Assembly (NCBI GenBank): GCA_903831095.1
Contig: CAIKWD010000013.1
Coordinates: 1-34,676, forward strand
DNA length: 34,676 nucleotides
DNA from: Candidatus Staskawiczbacteria bacterium
Lineage (GTDB): Bacteria; Patescibacteriota; Minisyncoccia; Minisyncoccales; Staskawiczbacteraceae
Reading direction: 5' to 3'
The position numbers were made by a program, and so were the translations under genes. Below the pieces are notes generated by a model that was given only the letters and a program-made list of their open reading frames with translations, made no database searches and was not told the origin of the DNA. Shown here piece after piece: positions 7,382 through 15,796 of the stretch (position 1 is its first letter; each line of letters begins with the position of its first letter).

Positions 7382-7447
7382 TAGATAAAGTTTTTTAGAG
7401 CTTTGATGCTCTTTGATAAATAATAAACAACAAAAAGGGGTGTTACT

Positions 7448-7798
7448 ATGAATGGCTTGATTATCGAAAATGAAGAAAGTGTTCACACGTTTCTTGCTAG
7501 GGAAATCGCTGAAGTAGAATTTACTCATGCGTATTCCATAGAGGAAGGCGTGAAGAAGGTGAATTACGGCTTTTACTTCATCATTGTTGGTCCATGCACG
7601 TCAGGTAGTCAACCAACTACCCTTGATTTGATCAAGGAGCTGGAAAACACCTATGCTGTACCCTCAATAATTGTGGGAGTATCGGGCGTTCCCGACTTTT
7701 GCGAGAAAATGAAGAAGGCCGGATGTCATTTTGTGGGCGACCGCATTTTGATGGCCGAGAAGATCAAAGAAATCATTAAAAAAAATAGAAAGGGGTAA
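7448..7798 (+). CDS. Response-regulator-like pseudo-receiver 1
   Basis: This 116-aa single-domain protein has the CheY alternation: an acidic cluster after strand 1 (LIIENEE), a hydrophobic strand 3 (FYFIIVGPC), strand 4 (SIIVGVSGVP) and strand 5 (CHFVGD). The phospho-acceptor Asp expected at the end of strand 3 is replaced by Gly-Pro-Cys, so canonical phosphorylation is not possible. Cysteines at 50, 85 and 93 are positionally conserved in pseudo-receiver 3. It has a clear SD (AAGGGG) and is the first of a three-gene operon with its own promoter. No histidine kinase is nearby. Confidence 0.78.
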   Translation: MNGLIIENEESVHTFLAREIAEVEFTHAYSIEEGVKKVNYGFYFIIVGPCTSGSQPTTLDLIKELENTYAVPSIIVGVSGVPDFCEKMKKAGCHFVGDRILMAEKIKEIIKKNRKG

Positions 7799-7802
7799 AA
7801 CA

Positions 7803-8207
7803 ATGAAAGAGAAAAGGGCGTTTGTTTTAGAAGATCAAAAAGCAATATCCGGGGCTTATAAGGAGACTTTGTCTTATTATGACCTTGTGGTAAAGACTTC
7901 TATCATTGAGGCTTTTCAGCAAATTGAAAGCGATTGCAAATTCGATTTATTTGTAATTGCTGCTTATGTTGCTACTCGTGCTTCAGAAGAAAGGGCTGGA
8001 GGAGAATTGCAGAGCACTGAAAAGCTGGTAAAAAGAATAAGCTTTTTTACAGAAGGCAAAGTGCCAATAATTGTCACCTCTGACTCTAAAACGTTTCGCG
8101 ATGAAGTTGAGACAGCAAGCTATATCAAAGTTTGTGGAAAACTTGAAATAGCAGAAGTGCTGAAGGAAATCTCCGGCGAAAAAACGGCAAATATGCCAAA
8201 ACAATAA
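7803..8207 (+). CDS. Response-regulator-like pseudo-receiver 2
   Basis: This 134-aa protein begins 5 nt after the previous stop, with an SD (AAGGGG) overlapping the end of that gene. It has a receiver-like plan: FVLEDQKAI after strand 1 with an acidic pair, DLFVIAAYVATR for strand 3 with Ala in place of the phospho-acceptor Asp, PIIVTSDS for strand 4 with the conserved Thr/Ser, and YIKVCGKLEIAEVLKEI at the end. It is more divergent from the other two and lacks their PC and C-x7-C cysteines. The last residues (EKTANMPKQ) look disordered. Co-transcription with its neighbours is near certain. Confidence 0.72.
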   Translation: MKEKRAFVLEDQKAISGAYKETLSYYDLVVKTSIIEAFQQIESDCKFDLFVIAAYVATRASEERAGGELQSTEKLVKRISFFTEGKVPIIVTSDSKTFRDEVETASYIKVCGKLEIAEVLKEISGEKTANMPKQ

Positions 8208-8216
8208 GGAGACTAA

Positions 8217-8567
8217 GTGATCAAGAATATTTTATTGATTGAGAGTGCCAAAAATCTGATTGAGGATTATGTCAAAAGGCTTGCTGGTAGATATGAACTC
8301 GTGATAGTTCAACGTTTCGAAGATTTCGAGGAAAAATTTTCAAGCAATACCTTTGCTGCGATAGCTATTTCGCCGTGTCTTAATAATTTTCGGCCGAATA
8401 CTCACGATCTGGCTAAAAAAATCAGATATGAAATTGAATTTCGTGGGCCAATAATTGCAAATACAGGTTTGCCAGAATATTGTGACGAGATGATCGATGC
8501 GGGTTGCACTCATTGGTGCGACACGTTTTCTTTGCCAGACAAGCTCCATGAGTTGCTTGGCTCATAA
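8217..8567 (+). CDS. Response-regulator-like pseudo-receiver 3
   Basis: The GTG start at 8217 is supported by TAAGGAG five nt upstream, overlapping the stop of the preceding gene. The 116-aa protein aligns by eye with pseudo-receiver 1: both have a PC pair at the strand 3 end (C54 here), a Pro...Thr-x-Asp-Leu stretch after it, and a G-x-P-x2-C-x2-M-x3-GC block (C89 and C97). The phospho-acceptor Asp is Ser. An additional Cys (C101) follows. It is probably a paralogue from tandem duplication. Function is unknown; redox or metal sensing is a guess from the conserved cysteines. Confidence 0.76.
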   Translation: MIKNILLIESAKNLIEDYVKRLAGRYELVIVQRFEDFEEKFSSNTFAAIAISPCLNNFRPNTHDLAKKIRYEIEFRGPIIANTGLPEYCDEMIDAGCTHWCDTFSLPDKLHELLGS

Positions 8568-8590
8568 TTTATAAATATAATTTTATAATG

Positions 8591-8617
8591 CCCTGATTAG
8601 GATATCGGGGTTTTTTT
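8591..8617 (+). terminator. Intrinsic terminator of the pseudo-receiver operon
   Basis: CCCTGAT (8591-8597) pairs with ATCGGGG (8604-8610), with one G.T, followed by seven T. Confidence 0.85.
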
Positions 8618-8686
8618 ATTGCCAAGATTTCACACTTGCAAAGATTATATTTTTAGATTAGGATAAAGAATAAATTACATTATAAT

Positions 8687-9946
8687 ATGGCAGACAAATT
8701 TGTCATTAATGGAGGTAAAACCTTGAGCGGAGAAGTTGAGATTCAAGGTTCAAAAAACGCAGCTGGCCCAGCCCTTGCGGCGGTTTTGCTTACAAAAGAA
8801 GAGTGTATTTTAGAGAATGTGCCTTTTATCGACGACATTTCCAATATTTTAAAAACTTTTGAAAGTATGGGAGTTGAGGTTGAAAAAATTGGTCCAAAAA
8901 CTGTCAGGCTAAAAGCTGAAAATTTAGATGTATCTAAAATGGATTTTGAGAGAGTTTCCAAAACTAGGATTTCAGTTTTGCTTTTTGGTTCATTGCTTGG
9001 GCGTGTAAAGAATTTCAAAATGCCACCTCCAGGAGGAGATAGAATTGGTTTACGCCCAATTTCAGTTCAGCTAAATGCCTTGGAAAAACTGGGAGCTAAA
9101 ATTGAAAGGAAAGATAATTTGTATGAAGTAAATTGTAAAAAGCTTGAAGGAAAAGAAATCATACTTGAAGAATTTTCCGTAACTGCCACAGAGGCTGTAA
9201 TGCTGGCTGCTGTTTTAGCAGAAGGAAAAACTGTTATTAAAATTGCCGCAGCTGAGCCTCATGTCCAGGATTTGGGGAAAATGCTTATAAAAATGGGAGC
9301 TAAAATAGAGGGACTTGGAACTCACACAATTAAAATTGAGGGAGTAAAAGAATTACATGGATGCACTCATAAAATTGTTTCAGATTATATAGAGGCAGGA
9401 ACTTATATTATTGCCGGAGCTTTGACTCCTGGGAAAATAAAAGTTACCAATGTAAATTTAGAAGACCTAGATTTATTTTTGACAAAGCTTGAAGAAATGG
9501 GAGTAAAAATGGAAAAGGGCGAAGATTACGTAGAGGTTTTTCATTCTCCAAAGTTAAAAGCAATAAAAATACAGGCGCTTCCTTATCCTGGGTTTCCAAC
9601 AGACTTGTTGCCAATTGTAATACCTCTTTTGCTTGCAGCAGAAGGCAAAAGCTTGGTGCATGACCCATTGTATGAAAACAGGTTTAACTATGTTCAGGAA
9701 TTGAGAAAAATGGGAGGCGACATAGAAATGGTAGATCCGCACAGAACTTTTGTTTTTGGCCCGTGTAAACTAACAGGGTCTAAAATTGATTCGTGGGATA
9801 TTAGGGCTGGAGCTTGTTTGGTCGTTTCCGCTTTGTCAGCAGAAGGGCAGACAATTGTGGAAAACGTTCACCAGATAGATCGGGGATATGAGAAGATAGA
9901 AGAAAGACTTCAAAAATTGGGAGCAGATATCAAAAGAGTAATTTAA
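8687..9946 (+). CDS. murA: UDP-GlcNAc 1-carboxyvinyltransferase, Asp-for-Cys type
   Basis: MurA transfers enolpyruvate from PEP to UDP-GlcNAc, the first committed step of peptidoglycan synthesis in the cytosol. The 419-aa length is standard. Visible motifs are IQGSKNAAGPAL (K23, N24 active site) and the catalytic loop PPPGGDRIGLRP, where D118 occupies the position of the catalytic Cys115 of E. coli. FPTDLLP and the C-terminal AGACLVVSALSAEG, DRGYEKIEERLQKLGA are canonical. An Asp at this site is known to give fosfomycin insensitivity in Mycobacterium, Chlamydia and Borrelia. It heads a tight run to mreB and holB. Confidence 0.96.
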   Translation: MADKFVINGGKTLSGEVEIQGSKNAAGPALAAVLLTKEECILENVPFIDDISNILKTFESMGVEVEKIGPKTVRLKAENLDVSKMDFERVSKTRISVLLFGSLLGRVKNFKMPPPGGDRIGLRPISVQLNALEKLGAKIERKDNLYEVNCKKLEGKEIILEEFSVTATEAVMLAAVLAEGKTVIKIAAAEPHVQDLGKMLIKMGAKIEGLGTHTIKIEGVKELHGCTHKIVSDYIEAGTYIIAGALTPGKIKVTNVNLEDLDLFLTKLEEMGVKMEKGEDYVEVFHSPKLKAIKIQALPYPGFPTDLLPIVIPLLLAAEGKSLVHDPLYENRFNYVQELRKMGGDIEMVDPHRTFVFGPCKLTGSKIDSWDIRAGACLVVSALSAEGQTIVENVHQIDRGYEKIEERLQKLGADIKRVI

Positions 9947-9952
9947 AATATT

Positions 9953-10960
9953 ATGTTTAATAATAAAATCGCAATTGATTTAGGCACATGCAATTCTCTG
10001 GTTTATGTTCAGGGTAAAGGAGTTGTTTTATATGAACCTTCTGTTGTTGCAATATCTTTGATAGACAACAAAATTTTGGCAGTGGGCGAAGGCGCCAAAG
10101 AAATGATAGGCCGAACTCCTGCAGACATTAAAGTTTACAGGCCGTTGAAAGACGGAGTTATTGCTGACTACAAAGTTACTCAGGCAATGATGCGTTATTT
10201 TATAGCCAAAACCAGCACAAGGCTGAAATTTTTCAAGCCAGAATTGGTAATTTCCGTGCCAGCTGGAATTACAAGCACAGAAAGAAGAGCTGTTATAGAA
10301 GCTGCGCTTTCAGCTGGAGCAAAGTCAGCCTATGTTGCCAAAGAACCAATCTTGGCTGCAATTGGAGCTGGGATTCCAATTAACTCAAGCTCGGGACACA
10401 TGATTATAGACATTGGGGGTGGAACTTCTGAAGTTGCTGTAATTTCGCTTGGCGGAATTGTAACTTGGCACTCAATAAGAATTGCCGGAGACAAAATAGA
10501 TGCTGCAATTGGAGAGTACATAAAGAAAAAATACAACTTGGCAATTGGAAGCCAGTCAGCTGAGGAAATTAAAATAAAAATTGGAACTGCTATGCCTCAG
10601 AAAGAATTGAAGTTTTTGGAAGTTAAGGGAAGAGATTTGATTTTGGGCTTGCCAAGAAATATTAAAATTTCAAACAATGAAGTTTGTGAAGCAATTTCAG
10701 ACGTGTTGGCCGAAATTATTCAGGCTGTAAAACATGTTTTAGCTGAAACTCCACCGGAACTTTCAGCAGACATTATGAACAAGGGAATTATTATGGCCGG
10801 AGGTGGAGCCTTGTTGCCAAAAATAAATGAGTTGGTTGCTCAGGCAACAGGAGTGCCTTGTTTTATAGCCGAAGAACCGCTTTTCTGCGTAGTAAAGGGA
10901 ACAGGAACAGTTTTGGAAAATTTGGAAGAATATAAAAAAGTCGTAATGTCCAAAAAATAA
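9953..10960 (+). CDS. mreB: MreB-family actin-like protein, paralogue 1
   Basis: This 335-aa actin-fold ATPase organises cell-wall elongation beneath the membrane. Phosphate loop 1 is IAIDLGTCNSLVYV, phosphate loop 2 is MIIDIGGGTSEVAVISLGG, and the adenosine motif is GIIMAGGGALLPKINEL. It lacks the N-terminal amphipathic extension seen in the second copy (MFKKLKSLLS), starting almost directly at the first strand. The gene lies 6 nt after murA, fitting a wall-synthesis role, and its stop overlaps the next ATG. It is more divergent than the copy at 17046. Confidence 0.93.
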   Translation: MFNNKIAIDLGTCNSLVYVQGKGVVLYEPSVVAISLIDNKILAVGEGAKEMIGRTPADIKVYRPLKDGVIADYKVTQAMMRYFIAKTSTRLKFFKPELVISVPAGITSTERRAVIEAALSAGAKSAYVAKEPILAAIGAGIPINSSSGHMIIDIGGGTSEVAVISLGGIVTWHSIRIAGDKIDAAIGEYIKKKYNLAIGSQSAEEIKIKIGTAMPQKELKFLEVKGRDLILGLPRNIKISNNEVCEAISDVLAEIIQAVKHVLAETPPELSADIMNKGIIMAGGGALLPKINELVAQATGVPCFIAEEPLFCVVKGTGTVLENLEEYKKVVMSKK

Positions 10961-11724
10961 TGACATCTGGTCATAAAAAACAGTGGGAATTTTTGGAAAA
11001 AAAGCTCAAGGCCGGACAACTTTCACATTCATATTTATTTGCAGGAGCGAAAAACATTGGGAAAAAGGACTTTGCCAAGGAATTTTCAGAATTTATTGAT
11101 TGCAAGTTTCCTGACTTGCTGATAGTAGAATCAAAAAATAGTGAGTCATCTTTGGAAGATAAAAAAGATAATTTAGAAATTGATGTTAGCCAAGTAAGAG
11201 ATGCACTAAAATTTTTAAGCTATAAATCATACAATGGTGGCTATAAAATTGTGATTATTGATAACGCCGACAGAATGAATGTAGAAGCACAGAGTTGTTT
11301 TTTAAAAACATTGGAAGAGCCAAAAGGACAAACGCTTTTATTGCTAGTTTCCTCAAAGCCAGATATGCTTTTAGAAACAATTGCTTCAAGGTGCCAGACT
11401 TTGAAATTTTTTAAGGGAAAAAATTCTGCAGTAAATACCGAGAAATTAGAAGAAGAGAAAGAGATTTTAAAAGAATTACTACTGGTGTTAAATGCTGACT
11501 TGGCTGAGAAATTCAAATTTGCCAAAAACTTTGATTTTGAAAAAAGGGAATTGAGCGATGTTTTGGAAGTAATGCAGAAATACTTTCGGAGCCAGCTGTT
11601 AAATGACTTTTCCGACAAGAAAGCAAAGAAATTTTTGGAGGTAGCAGAAGATATAAATAAAAAATTGCTTTTTACAAATATAAATCAAAAATTAGCCTTG
11701 GAAATAATATTAATGGAAATATAA
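10960..11724 (+). CDS. holB: DNA polymerase III delta-prime-like clamp-loader subunit
   Basis: This 254-aa AAA+ protein starts in the TAATG overlap with mreB. It shows QLSHSYLFAGAKNIGKKDFA (degenerate P-loop), VRDALKFLSYKSYNGGYKIVIIDNADRM (Walker B region with D-N-A-D), QSCFLKTLEEP, and the SRC motif (ASRCQTLKF). The clamp loader opens the beta clamp for the replicative polymerase. It lacks the zinc ribbon of DnaX and is shorter than E. coli HolB (334 aa), with a reduced C-terminal domain. Delta-prime is more likely than gamma/tau because of length and the poor P-loop. Confidence 0.85.
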   Translation: MTSGHKKQWEFLEKKLKAGQLSHSYLFAGAKNIGKKDFAKEFSEFIDCKFPDLLIVESKNSESSLEDKKDNLEIDVSQVRDALKFLSYKSYNGGYKIVIIDNADRMNVEAQSCFLKTLEEPKGQTLLLLVSSKPDMLLETIASRCQTLKFFKGKNSAVNTEKLEEEKEILKELLLVLNADLAEKFKFAKNFDFEKRELSDVLEVMQKYFRSQLLNDFSDKKAKKFLEVAEDINKKLLFTNINQKLALEIILMEI

Positions 11725-11727
11725 AAT

Positions 11728-12282
11728 ATGACGTATAAAGAATTTATAGACAAAGTAAAACCGGAGTTTGAAAAGTCTTTCAAATTTTTAGAAGGGGAAT
11801 TGGCAAAAATTAGGACTTCACGAGCCAGCCCGTCTTTGGTTGAAGATATAGAAGTTACAGCTTTTGGACAAAAGTTTTCCTTAAAACAGTTAGGCGCAAT
11901 TTCTACACCCTCAACAAATCAAATTGTAATTCAGCCATGGGATGCTTCTTATATGGAGCCAATTGAAAAGGCAATTTCACAGTCAGGGTTGGGAATGTCA
12001 TGCGCAGTTGATAAAGATGTTATTAGACTTAATTTGCCAATGCTGACAGAGGAATACCGTCTTTCACTTGGAAAAGTTTTGAATGAAAAAGCCGAAACAG
12101 CAAAGCAAGTTATGCGAAGGCAAAGGGAAGACACTTGGAATAAAATTCAAGCAGCTCAGAAAGACAAATTAATTTCAGAAGATGACAAATTTAGAGGAAA
12201 AGACGAATTACAGAAAGTTGTAGATGACTATCAGGAAAAAATAAAAAGTTTAGTTGAAAAGAAAAAGAACGAACTTATATGA
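11728..12282 (+). CDS. frr: Ribosome recycling factor
   Basis: RRF splits post-termination ribosomes together with EF-G. The 184-aa length is standard. The core contains LAKIRTSRASPSLVEDIEV, then LKQLGAISTPSTNQIVIQPWD, and the long helix with QVMRRQREDTWNKIQ. The stop TGA overlaps the start of the next gene (ATGA). This TGA is a true stop, which argues against a TGA=Gly code. Confidence 0.98.
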   Translation: MTYKEFIDKVKPEFEKSFKFLEGELAKIRTSRASPSLVEDIEVTAFGQKFSLKQLGAISTPSTNQIVIQPWDASYMEPIEKAISQSGLGMSCAVDKDVIRLNLPMLTEEYRLSLGKVLNEKAETAKQVMRRQREDTWNKIQAAQKDKLISEDDKFRGKDELQKVVDDYQEKIKSLVEKKKNELI

Positions 12283-13403
12283 TATCTTCAATTTTGGTTT
12301 TAGTTATAGCATTTCTGAGCTTGATAATATTGATGATCATACATGAGTTTGGTCATTTTATTATTGCCAAAAAATTTGGAGTCAAGGTTGAAGAATTTGG
12401 AATTGGTTATCCGCCAAGAATGTTTGGCAAGAAAATTGGAGAAACAATCTATTCTGTAAATTGGATTCCTTTGGGAGCTTTTGTAAGAATTTATGGGGAA
12501 GAAGGTGGAGTTGAGGAATCTAGAAGCTTTACCAATCTTAAAATTTGGAAGAGAGTTTTAATAATTATTGGCGGAGTGGCTGCTTTTTGGATTGCAGCTA
12601 TAATTATTTTTTCCATTGTGTTTGCCATGGGAACAAATTTGCCAGTTAGCGACAACGATGTCAGCGGGCTAACAAATCCTCAAGTAAAAGTGATTTCAGT
12701 TTCACAAAATTCTCCAGCCAGCCAAGCCGGAATAAAAGTGGGTGATACTATAACAGATATTAAGGTTCAGAGTTCTGATTTTAAAATTGGCAAGGTTTCA
12801 GAATTTCAGAAAATTACCGGAGAAAACAAGGGAAACCAAATAATTGTCACATTAAAACGCGGGGACAAAACTTTGGACGTTAATTTGACGCCAAGGGTAA
12901 ACCCGCCCTCTGGTCAAGGAGCAGTTGGAGTTGGTTTGGAGAGAATGGCAACTTTGATAAGTAAGACAACTTGGTATATGGCTCCAATTAAAGGAATTAC
13001 ATATACCTGGCAGACTACGGTAAATTCTTTAAAGGGCTTGTATGATACGTTTTCAGGGCTTCTTGCCAAAAAAGGCTTGCCTCAGGGCGCTTCTTTTGCC
13101 GGGCCTTTGGGAATTACAATATTTTTAGCAAACGCTGCAAGTTATGGCCCTGGATTTTTCTTGTATTTTATTGGAATTATTGCTGTCTTGGTTGCCATAT
13201 TCAACTTGTTTCCAATTCCAGCTTTAGATGGAGGAAAACTAATATTTTTGGCAATTGAAAAAATAAAGGGCAAGCCTGTTTCGCCAAAAGTTGAGCAGGC
13301 AATAACAGTGGCATTTTTTTTCATACTTATTGCCTTGTCGCTTTTTATAACAATAAAAAATGACATTCCAAATTTTATAAATTATATAAAAGCTGCATTT
13401 TAG
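12279..13403 (+). CDS. rseP: Site-2 intramembrane zinc metalloprotease, RseP/RasP-like
   Basis: This 374-aa membrane protease has the zinc motif HEFGH at residues 22-26 in its first membrane helix. A PDZ domain follows at about residues 125-205 (VISVSQNSPASQAGIKVGDTI). The third-ligand motif is NLFPIPALDGG near residue 310, followed by a last membrane helix. The family cleaves transmembrane substrates such as anti-sigma factors and remnant signal peptides. It has one PDZ domain, as in RasP, whereas E. coli RseP has two. It is translationally coupled to frr by a 4-nt overlap. Confidence 0.95.
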   Translation: MISSILVLVIAFLSLIILMIIHEFGHFIIAKKFGVKVEEFGIGYPPRMFGKKIGETIYSVNWIPLGAFVRIYGEEGGVEESRSFTNLKIWKRVLIIIGGVAAFWIAAIIIFSIVFAMGTNLPVSDNDVSGLTNPQVKVISVSQNSPASQAGIKVGDTITDIKVQSSDFKIGKVSEFQKITGENKGNQIIVTLKRGDKTLDVNLTPRVNPPSGQGAVGVGLERMATLISKTTWYMAPIKGITYTWQTTVNSLKGLYDTFSGLLAKKGLPQGASFAGPLGITIFLANAASYGPGFFLYFIGIIAVLVAIFNLFPIPALDGGKLIFLAIEKIKGKPVSPKVEQAITVAFFFILIALSLFITIKNDIPNFINYIKAAF

Positions 13404-13415
13404 AACAATAAAAGT

Positions 13416-14588
13416 ATGAAAAAATATTTTAAATATTTATTCGTCATATTATTCGTTTGTTTTATTGTCCCGCAAATAGCTTTTGCTTCGTGGTGGAATC
13501 CTTTTAGTTGGAATATTTGGAGTAATGTTTTTAGCGTATTTAATAAACCAAAAGATACATCTGTTGTCTCGCAGGTAGTTTCCAAAACTGACCCCACTAT
13601 TACAGAGGTTGTTTTTAAAAAAACAGAAACGGAGCAAAAAAAGACTGAAGATAACACTAAGCCAATAAATCAAACTCCGTCACAAACTTTAGCTCCCATA
13701 AATCCAGTTTCTAAAATAAAATGTAATCCTAATTGGCAGTGTGGTAATTGGAGTAATTGTTTAAACTCTCAACAAACACGAGTTTGTGTGGATTCGAGTA
13801 GTTGTGGTGATACAAATAAAAAACCAGCGACCACTCAATCGTGTGTAGTTGTTTGTACTCCAAATTGGCAGTGTACGGATTGGAGCGTCTGTTCAAATTC
13901 GCAGCAATTAAGGGTATGTACTGATTCAAATAATTGTGGAATTACAACTGGAATACCAAGCCAAACTCAGTCTTGCATATCAGCTTGTACCTCCAACTGG
14001 CAGTGTAGTGGTTTTGGAACTTGCACAAATAATCAACAGACTCAAACTTGCACTGACTTAAACAATTGTGGTGTAACAACCAATAAACCAGCTATTACTC
14101 AGGCGTGTGTTTGTACTCCAAATTGGCAGTGTACTGCGTGGAGTAATTGTACGAGTTCGCCTCAAACACGAACTTGCTCTGATATAAATAATTGTAATAC
14201 TTATACTGGAGAACCTGCGTTAACACAATCTTGTGTAGTCTACACAGGAGGATTAGTAGTATCAAAATTTACAGGTTATCCAGATCAAACAAATTATACA
14301 AGTGGCCCGATAGGTAAATTTGTTGTATCAAATCAATCGACTTCTGAATCAATTAAAATAACGGCAATAACAGTTACGGTTAATTTAAATACATATTCTA
14401 ATAATGTTTTAGGATTATCAATGAATGAGATAATTCTGCCAGGGGTATCTAAGGTGGTGAATATATCACTGGGTAATAATGACATAGGAAAAGTCTTGCA
14501 ATCAACATTAACTGTAACTGCGTTTGGGCTTATTAGTAACATTTCTAATACGTCAACAGCAACTGGCCAAACGATTACTTTCAATTAA
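13416..14588 (+). CDS. Secreted protein with four W-x-C cysteine-rich repeats
   Basis: The 390-aa protein begins with a clear signal peptide (MKKYFKYLFVILFVCFIVPQ, then IAFA, cleavage near residue 24). A low-complexity T/K/Q linker reaches about residue 100. Four repeats follow of the form NWQC-x3-WS-x-C-x4-QQTR-x-C-x3-NNCG...P...TQSC, about 43 residues each, with six Cys each in most; they resemble thrombospondin type-1 modules. The third repeat has lost the WS of its second motif. The last 110 or so residues form a Cys-free beta-rich domain. It is probably an extracellular adhesion or surface protein. Synteny with rseP may be incidental. Confidence 0.85.
   Translation: MKKYFKYLFVILFVCFIVPQIAFASWWNPFSWNIWSNVFSVFNKPKDTSVVSQVVSKTDPTITEVVFKKTETEQKKTEDNTKPINQTPSQTLAPINPVSKIKCNPNWQCGNWSNCLNSQQTRVCVDSSSCGDTNKKPATTQSCVVVCTPNWQCTDWSVCSNSQQLRVCTDSNNCGITTGIPSQTQSCISACTSNWQCSGFGTCTNNQQTQTCTDLNNCGVTTNKPAITQACVCTPNWQCTAWSNCTSSPQTRTCSDINNCNTYTGEPALTQSCVVYTGGLVVSKFTGYPDQTNYTSGPIGKFVVSNQSTSESIKITAITVTVNLNTYSNNVLGLSMNEIILPGVSKVVNISLGNNDIGKVLQSTLTVTAFGLISNISNTSTATGQTITFN
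13722..14237 (+). repeat. Four in-frame DNA/protein repeats encoding W-x-C modules
   Basis: Four tandem modules of about 125-130 nt each contain AATTGGCAGTGT or a close variant (AACTGGCAGTGT). They are diverged at the nucleotide level but clearly homologous at the protein level, which indicates old duplication under selection rather than recent slippage. Confidence 0.85.
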
Positions 14589-14666
14589 GGAAATGATTAA
14601 TATTATAGATGAAATTTTGAGGAAATAAAATAAATGAAAATAAGTAAAAAAGGTTAAAATATATTC

Positions 14667-15296
14667 ATGTTAGCTATAGTAAATTCTACCATTAGCAAAA
14701 CACCAGATTTGCAAAAAGCTACTGATAATTTTCAGATAGCGCAGAGCTATTTTTCTGATATATTAAATTCTCAGCTTATAATTTTTTCTCTTATTGTTAC
14801 TGTGGTTGTTGCTATTATTGTTGGTTTATATTTCTTTTTTAATAAGCAAGTTTCAAAAGAGCAGATTAAAAAGGAAGTAAAAGATGGAGTTAAAGAAATT
14901 AGAGAGGAAATAAGAAAAGAGTTTGAAGAAAAGAATGAGCAAATAAAAAATAAGTTTGTGACAGAAATTTCAAGGCATGATTATGATATAATGATCTTAA
15001 GGGGGGAAATATCTCGACAAATGGGACAATTTTGGGATAGTCAAAAAACTTACAGCACAGCATTTATATGGTGGATCAGAGCGGCTGATAATTTTGCTCG
15101 TACCAAGGACGAGAAGATGACTCGTATAGCTCTAAATTCTGCTAAAGATGCAATTGAAAAGATTCAATATGCTTCTGAAATAAATTATGATATTTTAGGA
15201 GAATATCAGCGCCTTTTTTCTGAGATAGATGATGGAATTTATAAAATTGAGAAAGATTCATTAGATAAAGCCATTAAAAACGCATTAAATAAATAA
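14667..15296 (+). CDS. Unknown membrane-anchored coiled-coil protein
   Basis: I recognise no family in this 209-aa protein. Residues 36-60 form one strong membrane helix (LIIFSLIVTVVVAIIVGLYF). A highly charged heptad-like coiled coil follows at about 63-95 (KEQIKKEVKDGVKEIREEIR). The C-terminal 110 residues are predicted helical, with aromatic patches (FIWWIRAADNFART) and a TPR-like feel. It is followed 9 nt later by a second unknown gene, and the two probably form a unit. Topology suggests the C-terminal domain is cytosolic. Confidence 0.7.
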   Translation: MLAIVNSTISKTPDLQKATDNFQIAQSYFSDILNSQLIIFSLIVTVVVAIIVGLYFFFNKQVSKEQIKKEVKDGVKEIREEIRKEFEEKNEQIKNKFVTEISRHDYDIMILRGEISRQMGQFWDSQKTYSTAFIWWIRAADNFARTKDEKMTRIALNSAKDAIEKIQYASEINYDILGEYQRLFSEIDDGIYKIEKDSLDKAIKNALNK

Positions 15297-15304
15297 ATAT
15301 AATT

Positions 15305-15781
15305 ATGCCAACAATAGCTACAAATTATTTCGATAAATTAACAGAACTAGAAAAGGAAGAAATAAAAGAAGCCGGAAAAGTGTTTGGTGATGTCAAACTT
15401 TATGAGTATATTCAAAAAGGTGCAGGTTTGGAAGAGTTTATTAAATTTATTCTTAGTGACTTTAATTTAAAAAATTTAATAAGAGATGCGATAATTTGGG
15501 ATGGTTTTAAATTATTACTACAAAAAATATTTAGTGTAATTACAAAAAAGACAAATAAACCAACTGAAATTCAGGTTTGGATTGAAGACAAAAATAATCC
15601 GGCATCAGTAAATATTGCCCTCTCTATTAAAAAAATAGAGGATATCCAAGAATTAATGGTTTCCTTAAAGGCTAAATTAGAAGTTGAGATATTTTCTGTC
15701 TCAAAAGAACAGCAAAAAGGAAAAATATTTTGGATCACACTCGATAAAGATAGTCAAAATTGGCTTGTTAAAATATTGTAA
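15305..15781 (+). CDS. Unknown 158-aa protein
   Basis: No family recognised. The first 55 residues are helical and charged (LTELEKEEIKEAGKVFGDVK), and an amphipathic stretch follows (IIWDGFKLLLQKIFSVITKK). The last 70 residues alternate hydrophobic and polar residues like a small alpha/beta domain (TEIQVWIEDKNNPASVNIAL). It has no signal peptide or obvious membrane helix. It lies 9 nt after the coiled-coil membrane gene and 16 nt before proS. The position suggests co-transcription with both; a functional link to proS is unlikely. Confidence 0.65.
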   Translation: MPTIATNYFDKLTELEKEEIKEAGKVFGDVKLYEYIQKGAGLEEFIKFILSDFNLKNLIRDAIIWDGFKLLLQKIFSVITKKTNKPTEIQVWIEDKNNPASVNIALSIKKIEDIQELMVSLKAKLEVEIFSVSKEQQKGKIFWITLDKDSQNWLVKIL

Positions 15782-15796
15782 TTAAAATATAAATTT

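Noticed and set aside
8679-8684. TATAAT just before the murA ATG as a -10 box
   Set aside because: It would start transcription inside the gene; AT-rich leaders of this type precede most genes here.
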